From CALACW01 sp002431305 (GTDB lineage: Bacteria; Bacillota; Clostridia; Oscillospirales; Acutalibacteraceae): 64,000 nt of DNA. The number at the start of each line of letters is the position of its first letter. The first letter of the stretch is position 1. The stretch is taken from assembly GCA_937890355.1 (NCBI GenBank), contig CALACW010000037.1, forward strand, positions 14,250 to 78,249, given 5' to 3'. The position numbers were made by a program, and so were the translations under genes. Positions 1 through 12,111 of this stretch are shown here, one piece after another. The notes beneath the pieces are model-generated. The model saw nothing but the letters and a program-made list of their open reading frames with translations, made no database searches and was not told the DNA's origin.

Positions 1-1618
1 TGCGCAGAGACAGGGGAGTAATCTTTTTGAAATATCCCTCTTTTGTAAAGAATAATCTGACCGGATAATCGGGAATTTCATCTTCGGGGGCGGACGATTC
101 CTCTTCGTCGACGTAAATTATTTCGGTGCGTCTGTCTTTTCCGTATTTTTTCGAAACGTCCTCAAGCTCAGAAATAATAATCTTTTTAATGCGTGATTTG
201 CTTTTTAATATATCCTCCATATCCTCGATGCTCTTTTGAAGGTCGTCGATATCCGAAAGGCGTTTTAAAATATATTCTCTGTTTAAGTGACGGAGTTTAA
301 TTTCCGCGACATACTCCGCCTGCGTCTCGTCTATTCCGAATCCTATCATCAGGTTCGGTACGACGTCGGCTTCTTCCTCTGTTTCTCTGACTATTTTTAT
401 AGCCTTGTCGATGTCGAGAAGAATTTTCTTAAGTCCGAGCAGAAGATGAAGTTTTTCTTTTGCTTTTTCGAGTTCAAAAAATGTCTTTCTCTTGATGCAT
501 TCGCTTCTGAATGCCGTCCATTCGTTGAGAATTTCGCGTACGCCTATGACTTTGGGCACGTTGCCGATAAGAATGTTGAAGTTGCACGAGAAAGAATCCT
601 CGAGCGGAGTTTTTTTGAAAAGCGTATTCATCAGCTTTTCCGGGTCTGTTCCGCGCTTTAAGTCGATTGTGATTTTAAGTCCGGACTTGTCCGTCTCGTC
701 TCTTATGTCGCTGATGTCGCGGAGTTTGCCCGTTTTATTAAGTTCGATAATTTTTTCGATTATTGCCTCGCTCGTTGTCGTCGGGGGAATTTCTGTTATA
801 TCGATACAGTTATTCTTTTTATCGTATTCGTATTTTGAACGGATTCTGACGGCACCGCGTCCCGTTTCGTAAATTTCCTCGAGCTTTGCTCTGTCGTAAA
901 TCAGTCTGCCTCCGCCGCTGAAATCGGGAGCTTTTAAAGTGTCGGCTATAACGTGCCCGGGATTCTTTATAAGTTCAATCGCCGTACGGCATACCTCGTT
1001 TAAATTGAACGAACATATATTGCTCGCCATTCCGACGGCTATACCCATATTGGAATTTACGAGTATTGATGGGAATCTGACAGGGAACAGCGTGGGTTCG
1101 GTCATCGAATTGTCGTAATTGGGAACAAAATCAACTGTATCCTTGTCTATGTCGGCAAAAAGTTCCGCGCTGATTTTATCAAGTTTTGCTTCTGTGTAAC
1201 GCGAGGCGGCGTACTGCATGTTTTTTGAATACGCTTTGCCGAAGTTGCCTTTTGAATCGATATACGGGTGAAGCAGTGTTTCGTTTCCGCGCGTGAGTCT
1301 GACCATGGTTTCGTAAATCGCCTGGTCTCCGTGAGGGTTTAACTGCATTGTACGTCCGACTATGTTTGCGCTTTTGACCTTATCGCCCTTTAAAAGCCCC
1401 ATGAGGTACATTGTATACAGAAGCTTTCTGTGCGAGGGTTTGAATCCGTCGATTTCGGGAATCGCTCTTGACAGAATAACGCTCATGGCGTAGGGCATGT
1501 AGTTATTTTCAAGAGTATAGGTGATATCCTGTTCGTTGACTTCGCCGGCGCCGAGAATATGCGCCGTAAGCTCGGGAGTCTGTTTTTTTGTTTCGTCCGT
1601 TTTTCTCTTTCTTGCCAT
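1..1618 (-). CDS. Type IIA DNA topoisomerase subunit A (topo IV/gyrase-like), partial
   Basis: DNA-cleaving subunit of a gyrase/topoisomerase IV-type enzyme; it passes one duplex through another in the cytoplasm. The reading frame starts at ATG 1618 (MARKRKTDETKK) behind AAGGAGGCGG and runs off the window at base 1, so about 539 residues are visible and the C-terminal domain is missing. The winged-helix region reads NPHGDQAIYETMVRL and the active-site tyrosine lies in AASRYTEAKL. It begins 12 nt after the stop of the B-subunit gene, so the two are co-transcribed. The position of the quinolone-contact serine of GyrA/ParC (GDSAVY) is Gln here. Family membership is clear. Whether it acts as gyrase or decatenase cannot be told without the C-terminal domain; pairing with a separate B subunit away from dnaA suggests topo IV. 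Confidence 0.9.
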   Translation of the reverse strand, partial: MARKRKTDETKKQTPELTAHILGAGEVNEQDITYTLENNYMPYAMSVILSRAIPEIDGFKPSHRKLLYTMYLMGLLKGDKVKSANIVGRTMQLNPHGDQAIYETMVRLTRGNETLLHPYIDSKGNFGKAYSKNMQYAASRYTEAKLDKISAELFADIDKDTVDFVPNYDNSMTEPTLFPVRFPSILVNSNMGIAVGMASNICSFNLNEVCRTAIELIKNPGHVIADTLKAPDFSGGGRLIYDRAKLEEIYETGRGAVRIRSKYEYDKKNNCIDITEIPPTTTSEAIIEKIIELNKTGKLRDISDIRDETDKSGLKITIDLKRGTDPEKLMNTLFKKTPLEDSFSCNFNILIGNVPKVIGVREILNEWTAFRSECIKRKTFFELEKAKEKLHLLLGLKKILLDIDKAIKIVRETEEEADVVPNLMIGFGIDETQAEYVAEIKLRHLNREYILKRLSDIDDLQKSIEDMEDILKSKSRIKKIIISELEDVSKKYGKDRRTEIIYVDEEESSAPEDEIPDYPVRLFFTKEGYFKKITPLSLR

Positions 1619-1630
1619 GATACCGCCTCC

Positions 1631-3616
1631 TTAACTCAAATCGGTAAGATCCATATATTTGTATCCGTTGTTTGCTATATGGTCTTTTCTGCCCTGAAGA
1701 TTATCGCCCAGCAGCAGGTCGAATACGTCGGCTGTCTTTATCGGATCCGAATTCGGTTCAACTTTTATAAGACGTCTAGTTGCGGGGTTCATGGTTGTCA
1801 TCCACATCATGTCGGGTTCGTTTTCGCCGAGACCTTTTGAACGCTGAATTGTATATTTTGCGTCTCCGATTTCTTTTAATGCGTCGGCTTTTTCCTGTTC
1901 GTTGTATGCAAACCACGTGCCGTTTTTCGACGTAATTTCATAAAGAGGAGATTCGGCAATATAAACCTTGCCCTCCTCTATAAGCGTCGGGGTCAGCGAA
2001 TAAAGCATTGTCAGAATCAGCGTTCTTATCTGAAATCCGTCAACGTCCGCATCGGTGCAGATTATTACCTTGTTCCAGCGCAGAGCGTCTATGTCAAAGT
2101 TGCTGATATTTTTATTCGCTTTTGTCTTAACCTCGACTCCGCAGCCGAGGACTTTTATTAAATCGGTGATTATTTCGCTTTTAAAAACCTTCGAATAATC
2201 GGCTTTCAGACAGTTTAAAATTTTACCTCTGACGGGTATGATAGCCTGAAACGCGGAGTCCCGCGCCTGTTTACACGCGCCCAAAGCCGAGTCTCCTTCT
2301 ACTATGAACAGCTCGCGCTCGTTTACGTCCTTGCTTCGGCAGTCGACGAATTTTTCGACTCTGTTGCCCATATCCATTTTGCCCGTCAGATTATTTTTAA
2401 TGGCGAGTTTCGCTTTTTCGGCGTGAACACGGCTTCGCATGTTAATGAGAATCTGGTCTGCGATTCTGTCGGCTTCAAGCTTGTTTTCAATAAAATATAT
2501 TTCAAGCTGATGCTTTAGAAAATCCGTCATCGCTTCCTGTATGAATTTATTTGTAATGGATTTTTTAGTCTGATTTTCGTATGAAGTTTGAGTCGAGAAT
2601 GAGGAGATGATTATAACGAGACAGTCCTCGATGTCCTGAATGTTTACCTTTCCGTCGGTTTTCGTGTATTTTCCGTTTTGTTTTAAATATGAATCTATCT
2701 GCGAGACGAATGCGCTTTTTAACGCCTTGTCGGGAGCTCCGCCGTGCTCGAGGAAACTCGAGTTGTGATAGAATTCCTTTAATTGTTTTGTTTTGGAAAA
2801 GCAGAGCGCGGTATTTATTTTAACTTTATAGTCGGGCTTGTCCTCGCGGTCTCTGCCTATGCGCTCTGTCTGCCAGAACTGAACGGACGTAAACGCCTCA
2901 TCGCCGGTGAATTCCTCAACGTAATCTTTTATTCCGTTTTCGTAGTAATATTCGAATGTTTCAAACCGCGATTCGGAAATTTGATTTTTAAGTATGAATT
3001 TAACGCCCGAATTTACTATAGCCTGACGTTTTATAGTGTTTTGATAATATTCGAGCGGGATGTCAATGTCTGTAAAAACCTCGAGGTCGGGTTTCCAGCG
3101 TATTCGCGTTCCCGTGTCTTTTTTAGGGTAGGGCTCCTTCTTCATTTCGCCGACGGGGAATCCCTTTTCAAAACGCAGGTTGTATATAAATCCGCCGTTC
3201 TTTATTTCAGCCTCCATGTATTCCGACGCGCACTGCGTAGAGCACAGTCCGAGTCCGTTAAGACCGAGCGAAAATTCGTAGCTTCCGCCCTCGTTAGTGT
3301 CGTATTTGCTTCCTGCGTACATTTCGCAGAACAGAAGCTCCCAGTTATACTGACCGTATTTTTCATTCCAGTCGACGGGCATACCGCGTCCGTGGTCGAT
3401 AACCTCTATCGATTTATCGAGATATCTTATTACCGTAATCTTATTTCCGTGACCCTCGCGGGCTTCGTCGATTGAGTTTGAAATAATTTCAAAAACAGAG
3501 TGCTGGCAACCCTCTATGTCGTCAGAGCCGAAGATTACTGCGGGACGTTTTCTGATTTTGTCGGGTCCCTCGAGTTTTACTATCGACTGATTTGAATACT
3601 CTTTTTTCTTTGCCAT
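1631..3616 (-). CDS. Type IIA DNA topoisomerase subunit B (ParE/GyrB-like), divergent
   Basis: ATPase/Toprim subunit partnering the A subunit downstream. It is 661 aa, starting at ATG 3616 behind CGGAGGC. The GHKL ATPase region has NSIDEA (N-box), DHGRGMP and GLNGLGLCS. The transducer QTK loop is ENQTKK, the Toprim motif is ELFIVEGDSALG and the acidic pair is CTDADVDG. RSKGLGENEPDMMW is the conserved tail motif. Several normally near-invariant stretches deviate: the N-terminal strand reads IRKRPAVIFGSDD instead of the usual RKRPGMYIG type, and the glycine lid reads GLNGLG rather than GLHGVG. It belongs to a divergent second topoisomerase lineage rather than the housekeeping GyrB, and is expected to act as topo IV (inference). 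Confidence 0.9.
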   Translation of the reverse strand: MAKKKEYSNQSIVKLEGPDKIRKRPAVIFGSDDIEGCQHSVFEIISNSIDEAREGHGNKITVIRYLDKSIEVIDHGRGMPVDWNEKYGQYNWELLFCEMYAGSKYDTNEGGSYEFSLGLNGLGLCSTQCASEYMEAEIKNGGFIYNLRFEKGFPVGEMKKEPYPKKDTGTRIRWKPDLEVFTDIDIPLEYYQNTIKRQAIVNSGVKFILKNQISESRFETFEYYYENGIKDYVEEFTGDEAFTSVQFWQTERIGRDREDKPDYKVKINTALCFSKTKQLKEFYHNSSFLEHGGAPDKALKSAFVSQIDSYLKQNGKYTKTDGKVNIQDIEDCLVIIISSFSTQTSYENQTKKSITNKFIQEAMTDFLKHQLEIYFIENKLEADRIADQILINMRSRVHAEKAKLAIKNNLTGKMDMGNRVEKFVDCRSKDVNERELFIVEGDSALGACKQARDSAFQAIIPVRGKILNCLKADYSKVFKSEIITDLIKVLGCGVEVKTKANKNISNFDIDALRWNKVIICTDADVDGFQIRTLILTMLYSLTPTLIEEGKVYIAESPLYEITSKNGTWFAYNEQEKADALKEIGDAKYTIQRSKGLGENEPDMMWMTTMNPATRRLIKVEPNSDPIKTADVFDLLLGDNLQGRKDHIANNGYKYMDLTDLS

Positions 3617-3680
3617 AACTGCCTCCGATGAAGTACTGTAGATGAAGTATTATATATTTATATATAATCAATAATACCAT

Positions 3681-3710
3681 ATTATACACTTGTCCGACCT
3701 CTTTCGTCAA
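3681..3710 (-). promoter_or_regulatory. Promoter of the topoisomerase operon
   Basis: On the minus strand TTGACG (3710-3705), an 18-nt spacer and TATAAT (3686-3681) lie about 65 nt upstream of the B-subunit start. The untranslated leader contains GATGAAGTA twice in tandem. Boxes are read by eye; no start site is known. Confidence 0.6.
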
Positions 3711-3772
3711 GAATATTTTTTAATGCTTGGAAAATAAAAATGAGAAAATTTTAAAAAAAATCAAAAAACTAC

Positions 3773-3801
3773 TTGATTTTCTGTTTTCGATGTGATAATA
3801 T
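3773..3801 (+). promoter_or_regulatory. Promoter of secG
   Basis: TTGATT (3773-3778), a 17-nt spacer and TAATAT (3796-3801) lie about 45 nt upstream of the secG start and diverge from the topoisomerase promoter. Confidence 0.5.
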
Positions 3802-3845
3802 ATTCAAGCAGTTTGACGAAACGTCATAAGAAAGGACTTGACAGA

Positions 3846-4097
3846 ATGGCGGCTTATGAATACATCCTCGGTGCGGTGCTTATTCTTATCTCACTGGTAA
3901 TGATTGTTATTGTACTCATGCAGCAGAGCAGATCGGCAGGTCTTTCCGGTGCTATCGCAGGCGGTGCGGAGACATTCTTCGGTAAGCATAAGGGCAGAAC
4001 AATAGAGGCTAAGCTCGCTAAGGGCACGAAGGTTCTCGGAGCACTGTTCTTCATACTCACATTGGGTACAACGTTGCTTTTGGCTTTCTTAAAGTAA
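3846..4097 (+). CDS. secG: Preprotein translocase subunit SecG
   Basis: Small membrane subunit of the SecYEG protein-export channel. The product is 83 aa, with two hydrophobic helices (about residues 5-24 and 58-78) flanking a Gly/Ser-rich loop reading SRSAGLSGAIAGGAETFFGK, the SecG signature. ATG 3846 is chosen because AAAGGA sits about 8 nt upstream; an in-frame upstream start at 3792 lacks a binding site and would add a non-conserved hydrophilic leader. A tRNA-Lys gene follows 18 nt after the stop and may share its transcript. Confidence 0.93.
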   Translation: MAAYEYILGAVLILISLVMIVIVLMQQSRSAGLSGAIAGGAETFFGKHKGRTIEAKLAKGTKVLGALFFILTLGTTLLLAFLK

Positions 4098-4115
4098 AAG
4101 CGTGTTTGCAATATT

Positions 4116-4191
4116 GATCCAGTAGCTCAGTCGGCAGAGCACCTGCCTTTTAAGCAGGGTGTCCGGAGTTCGAATCTCCGCTGGATCACCA
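4116..4191 (+). tRNA. tRNA-Lys (anticodon TTT)
   Basis: Complete cloverleaf with acceptor pairing GATCCAG/CTGGATC, a D-arm containing AGCTCAGTCGG, anticodon stem CCTGC/GCAGG with loop CTTTTAA (anticodon TTT), a GTTCGAATC T-loop and encoded CCA at 4189-4191. It reads AAA/AAG lysine codons. Confidence 0.97.
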
Positions 4192-4230
4192 AAAATCGGC
4201 AAGTATCGTAAGGTGCTTGCCGATTTTTAC
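4191..4230 (+). terminator. Intrinsic terminator after tRNA-Lys
   Basis: AAAAATCGGCAAG pairs with CTTGCCGATTTTT around a short loop and the stem ends in a T-run. It begins directly at the tRNA CCA end and would stop the secG-tRNA transcript. Confidence 0.8.
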
Positions 4231-4316
4231 TTCTTCACTTTTAACTCTTCACTTTTCACTGAAAATATGTTGCCGATTTTTGGAAAGTAATAAGTAACAG
4301 TGCGCAGTGAAAAAGT
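4231..4316. repeat. Imperfect inverted repeat of TTCACTTTT-type units
   Basis: Tandem-like TTCACTTTT/CTTCACT units (4231-4262) are followed by GCCGATTTTTGG, which echoes the tRNA terminator arm, and then by AAGTAATAAGTAACAGTG...CAGTGAAAAAGT, roughly the reverse complement of the first part. It resembles the dispersed palindromic intergenic repeats of gut Firmicutes, but only one copy lies in this window, so dispersal is unproven. Confidence 0.35.
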
Positions 4317-4605
4317 ATCGAGTATGTGTTTGCTTTGATTTTATTTTTAATACAAATGTTATATGAAATTCGCACGAAATAATCAACCGAGTCGTACGAA
4401 TGTTTTTTATATTTATTCGTCATGTGTAAAATAAATCTACATGTGTTTATATTTAGTACATATTCGGGTGGGATAATACTGCACGGTGAATATAAAAAAA
4501 ATGTTTTTGCGTCAATAATAATATAAAAATGCCTGCATATAGTTCCAAACGAGAAATATACACCGTTTTGAACATGTTATTATTAACTTAAAGGGGGTTA
4601 TAAAT
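4317..4605. other. AT-rich gap before the ATP synthase operon
   Basis: This non-coding stretch must contain the atp promoter, but no hexamer pair stands out. GTGGGATAAT near 4469-4478 is a possible extended -10 element without a convincing -35. No ORF with a ribosome binding site was found. Confidence 0.3.
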
Positions 4606-4999
4606 ATGATCAAACCCGATAAAACGGTTATGAAAGAAACCGGATTTATGGCAGCCTTTTCATTAATTGCAAGCGTGCTTATGCAGGCGGTTTTCCTCAT
4701 AATAGGCAAGTGGGATATAAGCGTCCTGTTTGGAAATCTTTTAGGTTATGCGGTGAGCATACTCAATTTCTTACTTATGGGACTGAGCGTTCAGCATTCG
4801 TGTGATAAAAATGAAAAGGAAGCAGCGGGCTTTATGCGCGCTTCTCAGATTTTGAGAATGTTTATGCTTTTTGCTGCTGCGATACTCGGCGCGGTTCTCG
4901 ACTGCTTCAATATCGTGACAACTCTTATCCCTCTTTTTTTTCCGCGCGTTGCGGTATTCTTCAGACAAAGTTTTATGAAAAAGAACGGCGGTGATTCAA

Positions 5000-5022
<23 letters not shown>
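4606..5022 (+). CDS. atpI: ATP synthase protein I-like membrane protein
   Basis: First gene of the F1Fo operon, 138 aa, start ATG 4606 behind AAGGGGG. It has four hydrophobic segments, roughly residues 12-33, 38-60, 83-103 and 105-118, and a hydrophilic Asn/Gly-rich tail. AtpI-type proteins help assemble the c-ring in the membrane; sequence conservation is weak, so the call rests on topology plus position directly upstream of subunit a. Its end overlaps the likely start region of atpB. Confidence 0.7.
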
Positions 5023-6260
<1,238 letters not shown>

Positions 6261-6272
6261 GGAGACGGTATT

Positions 6273-6779
6273 ATGCAGAATCTCGATGTTATCTCCGTTA
6301 ATATATGGCTGATAATCATTTCTCTGTGCAATCTCGTTATACTGTTTTTAATTATAAAAAAATTCCTTTATAAGCCCGTTAAGAAAATGCTTGCCGAAAG
6401 ACAGAATCAGCTTGAGAAAACGTATTCCGACGCCGAGGAAGCAAAGCTCAGCGCGGAAAATGACCGCAAAGAATGGAGCGCGAGAATTTCCCAAGCGCAG
6501 AACGAAGCCGATTCGATTATCGAAAACGCGCAGACTCAGGCAAAACGAATGGGTGACAAACTGACCGATGACGCAAAACGCAGAGCCGACGGTATTGTCA
6601 AAAACGCCGAGGAACAGGCTGAGCTTGAAAAGAAAAAAGCCGAGGATTCCGTTAAAAAGGAAATTGCGGACGTTTCGGTTCTCATTGCCGAAAAGATGAT
6701 AGGCAGGGAGATAAACGAAAATGATCGCAGAAATATTATCGACGAGGCGATTAAAGAAATAGGTGACAGCGATGACTGA
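6273..6779 (+). CDS. atpF: F1Fo ATP synthase subunit b
   Basis: Peripheral stalk subunit, 168 aa. One N-terminal membrane helix (about residues 8-28, IWLIIISLCNLVILFLIIKK) is followed by a long charged coiled coil that dimerises and reaches the F1 head. Start ATG 6273 lies behind AAGGAGA, 12 nt after atpE. Its end overlaps the delta-subunit start by a few bases, implying translational coupling. Confidence 0.94.
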   Translation: MQNLDVISVNIWLIIISLCNLVILFLIIKKFLYKPVKKMLAERQNQLEKTYSDAEEAKLSAENDRKEWSARISQAQNEADSIIENAQTQAKRMGDKLTDDAKRRADGIVKNAEEQAELEKKKAEDSVKKEIADVSVLIAEKMIGREINENDRRNIIDEAIKEIGDSDD

Positions 6780-7302
6780 TATGGCATTATGCTGTGCCGA
6801 CGCATTGTTCTCGATAGCCGAAGAGTCGGGCAGGGAAAAGGAATTCAGAGAGTCGCTTTTTCAGATTGACGATATTTTTAAGAGTGAGAAAGAGTACGTT
6901 AAAATACTGTCCGACCCGAATATTGATATTTCGGACAGGCTTAAATGTATCGATGACGCTTTTTCGGGCAGAATTCCGGACGAGGAAACTGCGTTTTTGA
7001 AAATTCTGTGTAAAAAACGGCTTTTGAATATTTTTTCCGACTGTGTTAAGGAATTCGGGAAGATGTATTCCGAAAAAGCGGGAGAGCTTAACGTAAAGGT
7101 CGTCGGAGCGTGCGAAATGACGGACGAAGAAAAGCTGAAGCTTGAAAGAACGCTCGAAAAGAAGTTTTCATGCAAAATCAAAGCTTCATATTCGGTTGAC
7201 GAATCGCTTATCGGCGGATTCGTTGTTTATGCGGGCGATAAAATAATAGACGCGAGCATAAAGAATAAATTAAAACAGATAAAGGAGATGCGGGACAAAT
7301 GA
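6772..7302 (+). CDS. atpH: F1Fo ATP synthase subunit delta
   Basis: Joins the peripheral stalk to the top of the alpha3beta3 head. The product is 176 aa, with an N-terminal helical bundle ([12 protein letters not shown]...) and the conserved C-terminal segment [32 protein letters not shown] 6772 is preferred because AGGTGA stands 5 nt upstream; an in-frame GTG at 6763 has no binding site. It overlaps both atpF and atpA. Confidence 0.93.
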   Translation: MTDMALCCADALFSIAEESGREKEFRESLFQIDDIFKSEKEYVKILSDPNIDISDRLKCIDDAFSGRIPDEETAFLKILCKKRLLNIFSDCVKEFGKMYSEKAGELNVKVVGACEMTDEEKLKLERTLEKKFSCKIKASYSVDESLIGGFVVYAGDKIIDASIKNKLKQIKEMRDK

Positions 7303-8789
7303 GTATCGACGTACACTCTATAAGCAGTATAATTAAAGAACAGATACGCTCTTATGGCTCCTGCATACAGACAAAGGAGACCGGCAAGGTCATTTCCGCG
7401 GGCGACGGTATTGCGACTGTTTACGGACTCGACGGATGCATGGCGGGGGAACTGCTCGAATTTGAGGACGGCAGTTTCGGACTCGCGCAGAACCTTGACG
7501 AGGACACTGTTTCCGTTGCGCTCCTGTCGGGCGATACGTCCGTAGGCGAGGGAACGAAAGTTTCATGTACGGGCAGAGTTCTGTCCGTACCCGTCGGAGA
7601 AAAACTGCTCGGCAGAGTTGTAAATGCTCTCGGAAAACCGATAGACGGCAAGGGTGATATTAAAACCGAGGCTGTAAAGCCGATAGAATCTCCGGCGCCG
7701 GGAATTATTGAGCGTGAGGGCGTAAGCGTTCCGCTGCAGACGGGTATCAAGGCTATTGACGGCATGATTCCCATAGGCAGAGGACAGCGTGAGCTTATAA
7801 TCGGCGACAGACAGACAGGAAAAACGCAGATTGCCGTCGACACTATAATAAATCAGAATTCAAGCGGCGTAATATGTATATACGTCGCAATCGGACAGAA
7901 AAATTCTTCTGTTGTTCAGGTTGTTAACGAGCTGACAAAGGCGGGCGCAATGGAGCATACGATAGTTGTTTCCGCTTCGGCTTCAGAGCCGGCTCCGTTA
8001 CAGTATATCGTTCCGTACTCTGGATGTGCCATGGCTGAATTTTTCAGAGAGCAGGGCAGGGATGTTCTGATAATCTATGACGATTTATCAAAGCACGCTG
8101 TGGCTTACAGAGCGCTCTCGCTTCTTATACGCAGACCGCCCGGACGTGAGGCGTACCCCGGCGACGTATTCTATCTGCATTCAAGACTTCTCGAACGTGC
8201 GGCGAGAGTCGCGGACGAATACGGCGGGGGTTCGATAACTGCACTGCCGATAATAGAAACGCAGGCGGGCGACGTATCGGCGTATATTCCGACGAACGTT
8301 ATTTCAATAACCGACGGTCAGATATTCCTTGAAACGGAGCTTTTTCACTCGGGAATTATGCCCGCGGTAAACCCCGGTATATCGGTAAGCCGAGTCGGAG
8401 GTTCAGCGCAGTTAAAGGGTATGAAAAAAGTTTCGGGCGAACTGAAACTTCTGTACTCGCAGTACAGAGAATTGCAGTCCTTCGCGCAGTTTTCGAGCGA
8501 TCTCGACGCAGACACGAAAGCGCGTCTTGCTTTGGGCGAGAGAATAACCGAGGTGCTGAAACAGAATAAAAATTCGCCCGTCCGCGCGGGCTGTCAGATT
8601 GTAATAATCTACGCCGTAACGCACGGATTCCTTGATAAAATCGAAGTTTCGGATGTTTCGAAGTTCGAGGAAAAGCTTATTCTCAAAGCAGAGAGCGAGT
8701 ATTTACCTTTGCTCGAAAGACTTGAAAAAGGTTCGTTTGACGATAACGATATTGCCGAAATCGAGAAACTTATCAAAGAAACGGAGTGA
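7299..8789 (+). CDS. atpA: F1Fo ATP synthase subunit alpha
   Basis: Non-catalytic nucleotide-binding head subunit, 496 aa, full length for the family. The P-loop is [11 protein letters not shown], followed by [29 protein letters not shown] and the arginine-finger region of the alpha subunit are intact. The ATG overlaps the atpH stop by 4 nt. Third catalytic-head gene of the operon in the usual order delta-alpha-gamma-beta-epsilon. Confidence 0.97.
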   Translation: MSIDVHSISSIIKEQIRSYGSCIQTKETGKVISAGDGIATVYGLDGCMAGELLEFEDGSFGLAQNLDEDTVSVALLSGDTSVGEGTKVSCTGRVLSVPVGEKLLGRVVNALGKPIDGKGDIKTEAVKPIESPAPGIIEREGVSVPLQTGIKAIDGMIPIGRGQRELIIGDRQTGKTQIAVDTIINQNSSGVICIYVAIGQKNSSVVQVVNELTKAGAMEHTIVVSASASEPAPLQYIVPYSGCAMAEFFREQGRDVLIIYDDLSKHAVAYRALSLLIRRPPGREAYPGDVFYLHSRLLERAARVADEYGGGSITALPIIETQAGDVSAYIPTNVISITDGQIFLETELFHSGIMPAVNPGISVSRVGGSAQLKGMKKVSGELKLLYSQYRELQSFAQFSSDLDADTKARLALGERITEVLKQNKNSPVRAGCQIVIIYAVTHGFLDKIEVSDVSKFEEKLILKAESEYLPLLERLEKGSFDDNDIAEIEKLIKETE

Positions 8790-8794
8790 GTCCG

Positions 8795-9595
8795 ATGGGC
8801 GCAGATATTAAAGCTCTGAAAACTAGAATCAAGAGTATAGATTCGACCCTGAAGATAACGTCCGCTATGGGACTTGTCGCTTCGTCAAAATTAAGACAGG
8901 CGACGGCGCGCATGACAAAAGCGAATTCTTACGCTTCGGGCGCGGAGAAAATTATTAAAATGCTCTCTTCGTGCGAGGAATGTAAAAACGGAATTTATAT
9001 GAAAAAGCGTGACGGCAGAAAGTGTGTTGTCGTTATCGCGGGAGACAGGGGACTTGCGGGCGGATATAATTCGTTTGTATTCAAAAAACTGGATGCAATC
9101 GAAAACGCCGACGTTTACCCGATAGGCAGACGAATCTGCGACAGAGTGTCAAAGCCGTTCGTTTCGTCCGAATTCTTTTCCTCCGCCGAGGCGTACGCTT
9201 TTGCCGACGAACTCTTAAAAAAATATGTTTCTGGCGAATATGCGGAAATAGATATCATCGGCACAAAATACGTTTCCGCATTAAAACAGGAGACATATGT
9301 AAAAACGCTTCTTCCGCTGAGTGATAATAACGAGAAAATGCAGGGAAGCGCGGAATTTGAACCCGACGCGCCGACTGTTATGAATTCGGCGGTAAACGAG
9401 TATCTTGCCTCAGCGATTTTTGCGGTTGTGCGCGAGAGTTTTGTTTGCGAGCTTACCGAACGCAGGTCTGCCATGGATAACGCGGACAGAAACGCACGTC
9501 AGATGCTCGATGAGCTTCACATTCAGTATAACAGAGCGCGTCAGGGCGCCGTTACACAGGAGATTACCGAAATAACCGCGGGAAGCGGAGAATAA
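8795..9595 (+). CDS. atpG: F1Fo ATP synthase subunit gamma
   Basis: Central rotary shaft linking the c-ring to the catalytic head, 266 aa. The N-terminal helix IKSIDSTLKITSAMGLVASSK and the C-terminal ERRSAMDNADRNARQMLDELHIQYNRARQGAVTQEI are the two conserved coiled-coil strands, here quoted by their ends. ATG 8795 has GGAG 8 nt upstream; a GTG at 8786 overlaps that binding site and is less likely. Confidence 0.95.
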   Translation: MGADIKALKTRIKSIDSTLKITSAMGLVASSKLRQATARMTKANSYASGAEKIIKMLSSCEECKNGIYMKKRDGRKCVVVIAGDRGLAGGYNSFVFKKLDAIENADVYPIGRRICDRVSKPFVSSEFFSSAEAYAFADELLKKYVSGEYAEIDIIGTKYVSALKQETYVKTLLPLSDNNEKMQGSAEFEPDAPTVMNSAVNEYLASAIFAVVRESFVCELTERRSAMDNADRNARQMLDELHIQYNRARQGAVTQEITEITAGSGE

Positions 9596-9609
9596 TATAA
9601 GGAGCCTGA

Positions 9610-11264
<1,655 letters not shown>

Positions 11265-11274
11265 TAAACTGTTT

Positions 11275-11304
11275 AAGACCTGCCGATTTGACAGGTCTTT
11301 TTTG
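11275..11304 (+). terminator. Terminator of the ATP synthase operon
   Basis: AAGACCTG (11275-11282) pairs with CAGGTCTT (11292-11299) and is followed by TTTTTTG, 10 nt after the atpC stop. Confidence 0.9.
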
Positions 11305-11364
11305 CTTTACAAATAATGAAAAATGTGATAAAATAATCGACAGAATTATTATTACGGTGAATTT

Positions 11365-12111
11365 ATGAATGAGAGCGAACACATTGAATATCTCGGCTCG
11401 GGGGTAAAACTGATAGTTTCCGACTCCCACACGTTCGGAACGGACGCGCTTCTGCTTGCCGATTTTACCTCTCCGAAACGGAAGGACATCGCGTGCGATT
11501 TCGGCACGGGGTGCGGAATTATTCCGTTTTTCTGGCTGCGGGAGAATATGGGACAGAAGATATATGCCGTCGAAATTCAGAAAAACGGATTCGAAATTTT
11601 AAAAAGAAGCGTTGAATTAAACGGCGCAGGAGAAAAAATAATACCTCTGAACTCGGATTTGAGAGAGCTTAAAAACGCCGATTACGCGGGACGTTTCGAC
11701 GTTATATCGATGAATCCTCCCTATACGCCCGACGGCGCTGGGATAAAAAGCAGTTCGGAATCGGCAAAGATTGCAAGACATGAAACGATATGCTCGCTTG
11801 ACGATATATGTATGACGGCTTCGAGGCTTTTAAAGTTCGGGGGAAGGCTCTGCATGTGTCTTCGTCCCGAGAGACTGTGCGAATTGATGACCGCAATGAA
11901 GAACGCGGGAATCGAGCCTAAGCGCATGAGGCTCGTTTCGCAGTCGGTCGGCAGGCCTCCGTGGCTCGTTTTATTAGAGGGCAAACGGGGCAGAAAACCG
12001 GGACTTACGGTCGAGAAAGAATTATACATGGAAGAAAACGGCTCCGACTCGGAGGATATGAGGAGAATTATAGGCTCTTACAGGGAGAACGGCGGCAATG
12101 GACTCAATTGA
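11365..12111 (+). CDS. tRNA1(Val) A37 N6-methyltransferase-type SAM methyltransferase
   Basis: Class I S-adenosylmethionine methyltransferase of the TrmN6/YfiC (YabB) group, 248 aa. The SAM motif is CDFGTGCGIIPF and the catalytic N6-adenine motif is NPPY (residues about 118-121, in ISMNPPYTPDGAG). The N-terminus GVKLIVSDSHTFGTDALLLADF is typical of this group. It likely methylates a tRNA adenine, but the exact substrate is not certain. It heads a tight run ending at 13862 in which neighbours overlap or touch. Confidence 0.82.
   Translation: MNESEHIEYLGSGVKLIVSDSHTFGTDALLLADFTSPKRKDIACDFGTGCGIIPFFWLRENMGQKIYAVEIQKNGFEILKRSVELNGAGEKIIPLNSDLRELKNADYAGRFDVISMNPPYTPDGAGIKSSSESAKIARHETICSLDDICMTASRLLKFGGRLCMCLRPERLCELMTAMKNAGIEPKRMRLVSQSVGRPPWLVLLEGKRGRKPGLTVEKELYMEENGSDSEDMRRIIGSYRENGGNGLN

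Noticed and set aside
287..872. Plus-strand frames at the window start
   Set aside because: They lie opposite the topoisomerase A subunit, whose frame is continuous and motif-supported.
4116..4230. tRNA-Lys as an integration site
   Set aside because: No partial second copy of the tRNA 3' end was found in the window and the flanking genes are housekeeping.
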